Assembly: GCA_963596435.1 (NCBI GenBank)
Contig: CAVBMG010000088.1
Coordinates: forward strand, 1 to 13,796
Origin: COE1 sp963596435
Lineage (GTDB): Bacteria; Bacillota; Clostridia; Lachnospirales; Lachnospiraceae
Length of the DNA: 13,796 nucleotides
Direction of reading: 5' to 3'
Shown: piece by piece, positions 13,167-13,796 of the stretch
Layout: each line of letters begins with the position of its first letter
Numbering within the stretch: the first letter of the stretch is position 1
Program-made: the position numbers and the translations under genes
The notes under the pieces: model-generated
Databases searched by the model: none
Seen by the model: the letters and a program-made list of their open reading frames with translations, nothing else
What the model was told of the DNA's origin: nothing

Positions 13167-13718
13167 ATGCATACTATTGCTATGAAAAGAAAACAGACAT
13201 ATCAGGCGTTCCGTACTCCTGATTTTTACATTTTATTATTCTTTGTACTGTCTTTTATTGGCTGGCTGTGGGAAGTAGGGATTTTCCTTGTGGTTGAACA
13301 TCGTTTTGTAAACAGGGGAATCTATATAGGTCCATATCTTCCGATATATGGGATAGGTGGTATTCTGATTTATATGATTCTGCATAAACTGCATGAGCAT
13401 CCATTATGGACATTTGTATTGTCTATGCTGTTGTGCTCTGTCGTGGAGTACTGGACCAGCGTTTACCTGGAATGGAAATGGGGAATGCGGTGGTGGGATT
13501 ACAGCGGATATCGGTTGAATCTGGAGGGAAGAATATGCCTTGTAGGCGCTGTTGCCTTTGGGCTTGGGGGTGTGCTGCTTAATTGCTATCTGATGCCCCT
13601 GTATATGAAATGCTACCATAGATTGAGTCGAAAGGTCAGAATAGTTCTCAGTATGATACTGATTGTGATATTCACGATAGATGCGGCATATTGTGCCATA
13701 GAACCTCATAGGGTATAA
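13167..13718 (+). CDS. CmpB-like putative ABC-transporter permease (five-helix membrane protein)
   Basis: A 183-residue integral membrane protein with about five membrane segments (near 21-43, 53-74, 79-101, 121-147 and 157-178). It shows the motif set of the family often named putative ABC transporter permease or ABC_trans_CmpB (PF06541): FVNRG at 47-51, GPYLPIYGIG at 55-64, EYWTS at 94-98, WWDYS at 109-113 and GRI at 121-123. The true function of this family is not established, and no ATP-binding partner is present here. The start is uncertain: ATG at 13167 is used, but it has no ribosome binding site; ATG at 13182 (178 residues) is equally possible, and an in-frame TTG lies at 13146. The base composition looks looser than in the butyrate operon. 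It is probably transcribed alone between two terminators. Confidence 0.75.
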   Translation: MHTIAMKRKQTYQAFRTPDFYILLFFVLSFIGWLWEVGIFLVVEHRFVNRGIYIGPYLPIYGIGGILIYMILHKLHEHPLWTFVLSMLLCSVVEYWTSVYLEWKWGMRWWDYSGYRLNLEGRICLVGAVAFGLGGVLLNCYLMPLYMKCYHRLSRKVRIVLSMILIVIFTIDAAYCAIEPHRV

Positions 13719-13723
13719 AAATA

Positions 13724-13788
13724 GAGAAGCGCGAGCTTCCCTCAGACTGTAGACAACTACGTTCAAAAGAGCTGGTTGTCTATTTTTA
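13724..13788 (+). terminator. hairpins and terminator after the last gene
   Basis: A small hairpin GAAGC-GCGA-GCTTC at 13726-13739 follows the stop codon closely. Then TAGACAAC at 13750-13757 pairs with GTTGTCTA at 13775-13782, with an inner stem GTTC/GAGC (one T-G wobble) around AAAA at 13765-13768, and TATTTTTA follows. The second structure is a good intrinsic terminator. Confidence 0.8.
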
Positions 13789-13796
13789 TGTCTCCA

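Overview
The window looks like a chromosomal segment of an anaerobic, butyrate-forming member of the Clostridia, most likely family Lachnospiraceae. The reasons are the compact thl-crt-hbd-bcd-etfB-etfA gene order, the long form of the ribosome hibernation factor, strong GGAGG-type ribosome binding sites, moderately AT-rich DNA and the style of the cell-wall hydrolases. This is inference from gene content; no marker gene fixes the genus. Every gene I can support lies on the + strand.

Positions 1-2870 hold the last codons of ribosomal protein S9 with its terminator, a tRNA-dihydrouridine synthase (dus), and a tight pair: a FabG-like short-chain dehydrogenase whose motifs fit the YmfI type (EF-P 5-aminopentanone reductase) and an NADPH thioredoxin reductase (trxB). 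Positions 2870-6835 are a cell-envelope and stationary-phase segment: a secreted SH3-SH3-NlpC/P60 peptidoglycan hydrolase with a WalR-like operator upstream, a 541-base gap containing two back-to-back perfect DnaA boxes, the long hibernation factor hpf, and a membrane-anchored M23 peptidase.

Positions 6840-13125 are the central butyrate operon. Thiolase joins two acetyl-CoA, Hbd reduces acetoacetyl-CoA, Crt dehydrates to crotonyl-CoA, and Bcd with EtfB/EtfA reduces it to butyryl-CoA, in this family usually by flavin-based electron bifurcation to ferredoxin. The operon starts with an extended -10 promoter overlapped and followed by Rex-like sites, has a strong hairpin without a T tract between hbd and bcd, and ends at a clear terminator. 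No terminal butyrate enzyme (CoA-transferase or Ptb/Buk) lies in the window. The last gene encodes a five-helix membrane protein of the CmpB-like putative ABC-transporter permease family.

I found no transposon, CRISPR array, tRNA, rRNA or phage gene and no wholly new system. The best leads are regulatory: the Rex-like site at thl, the DnaA-box cluster before hpf, the WalR-like boxes before the NlpC/P60 gene, and the hairpin inside the butyrate operon.
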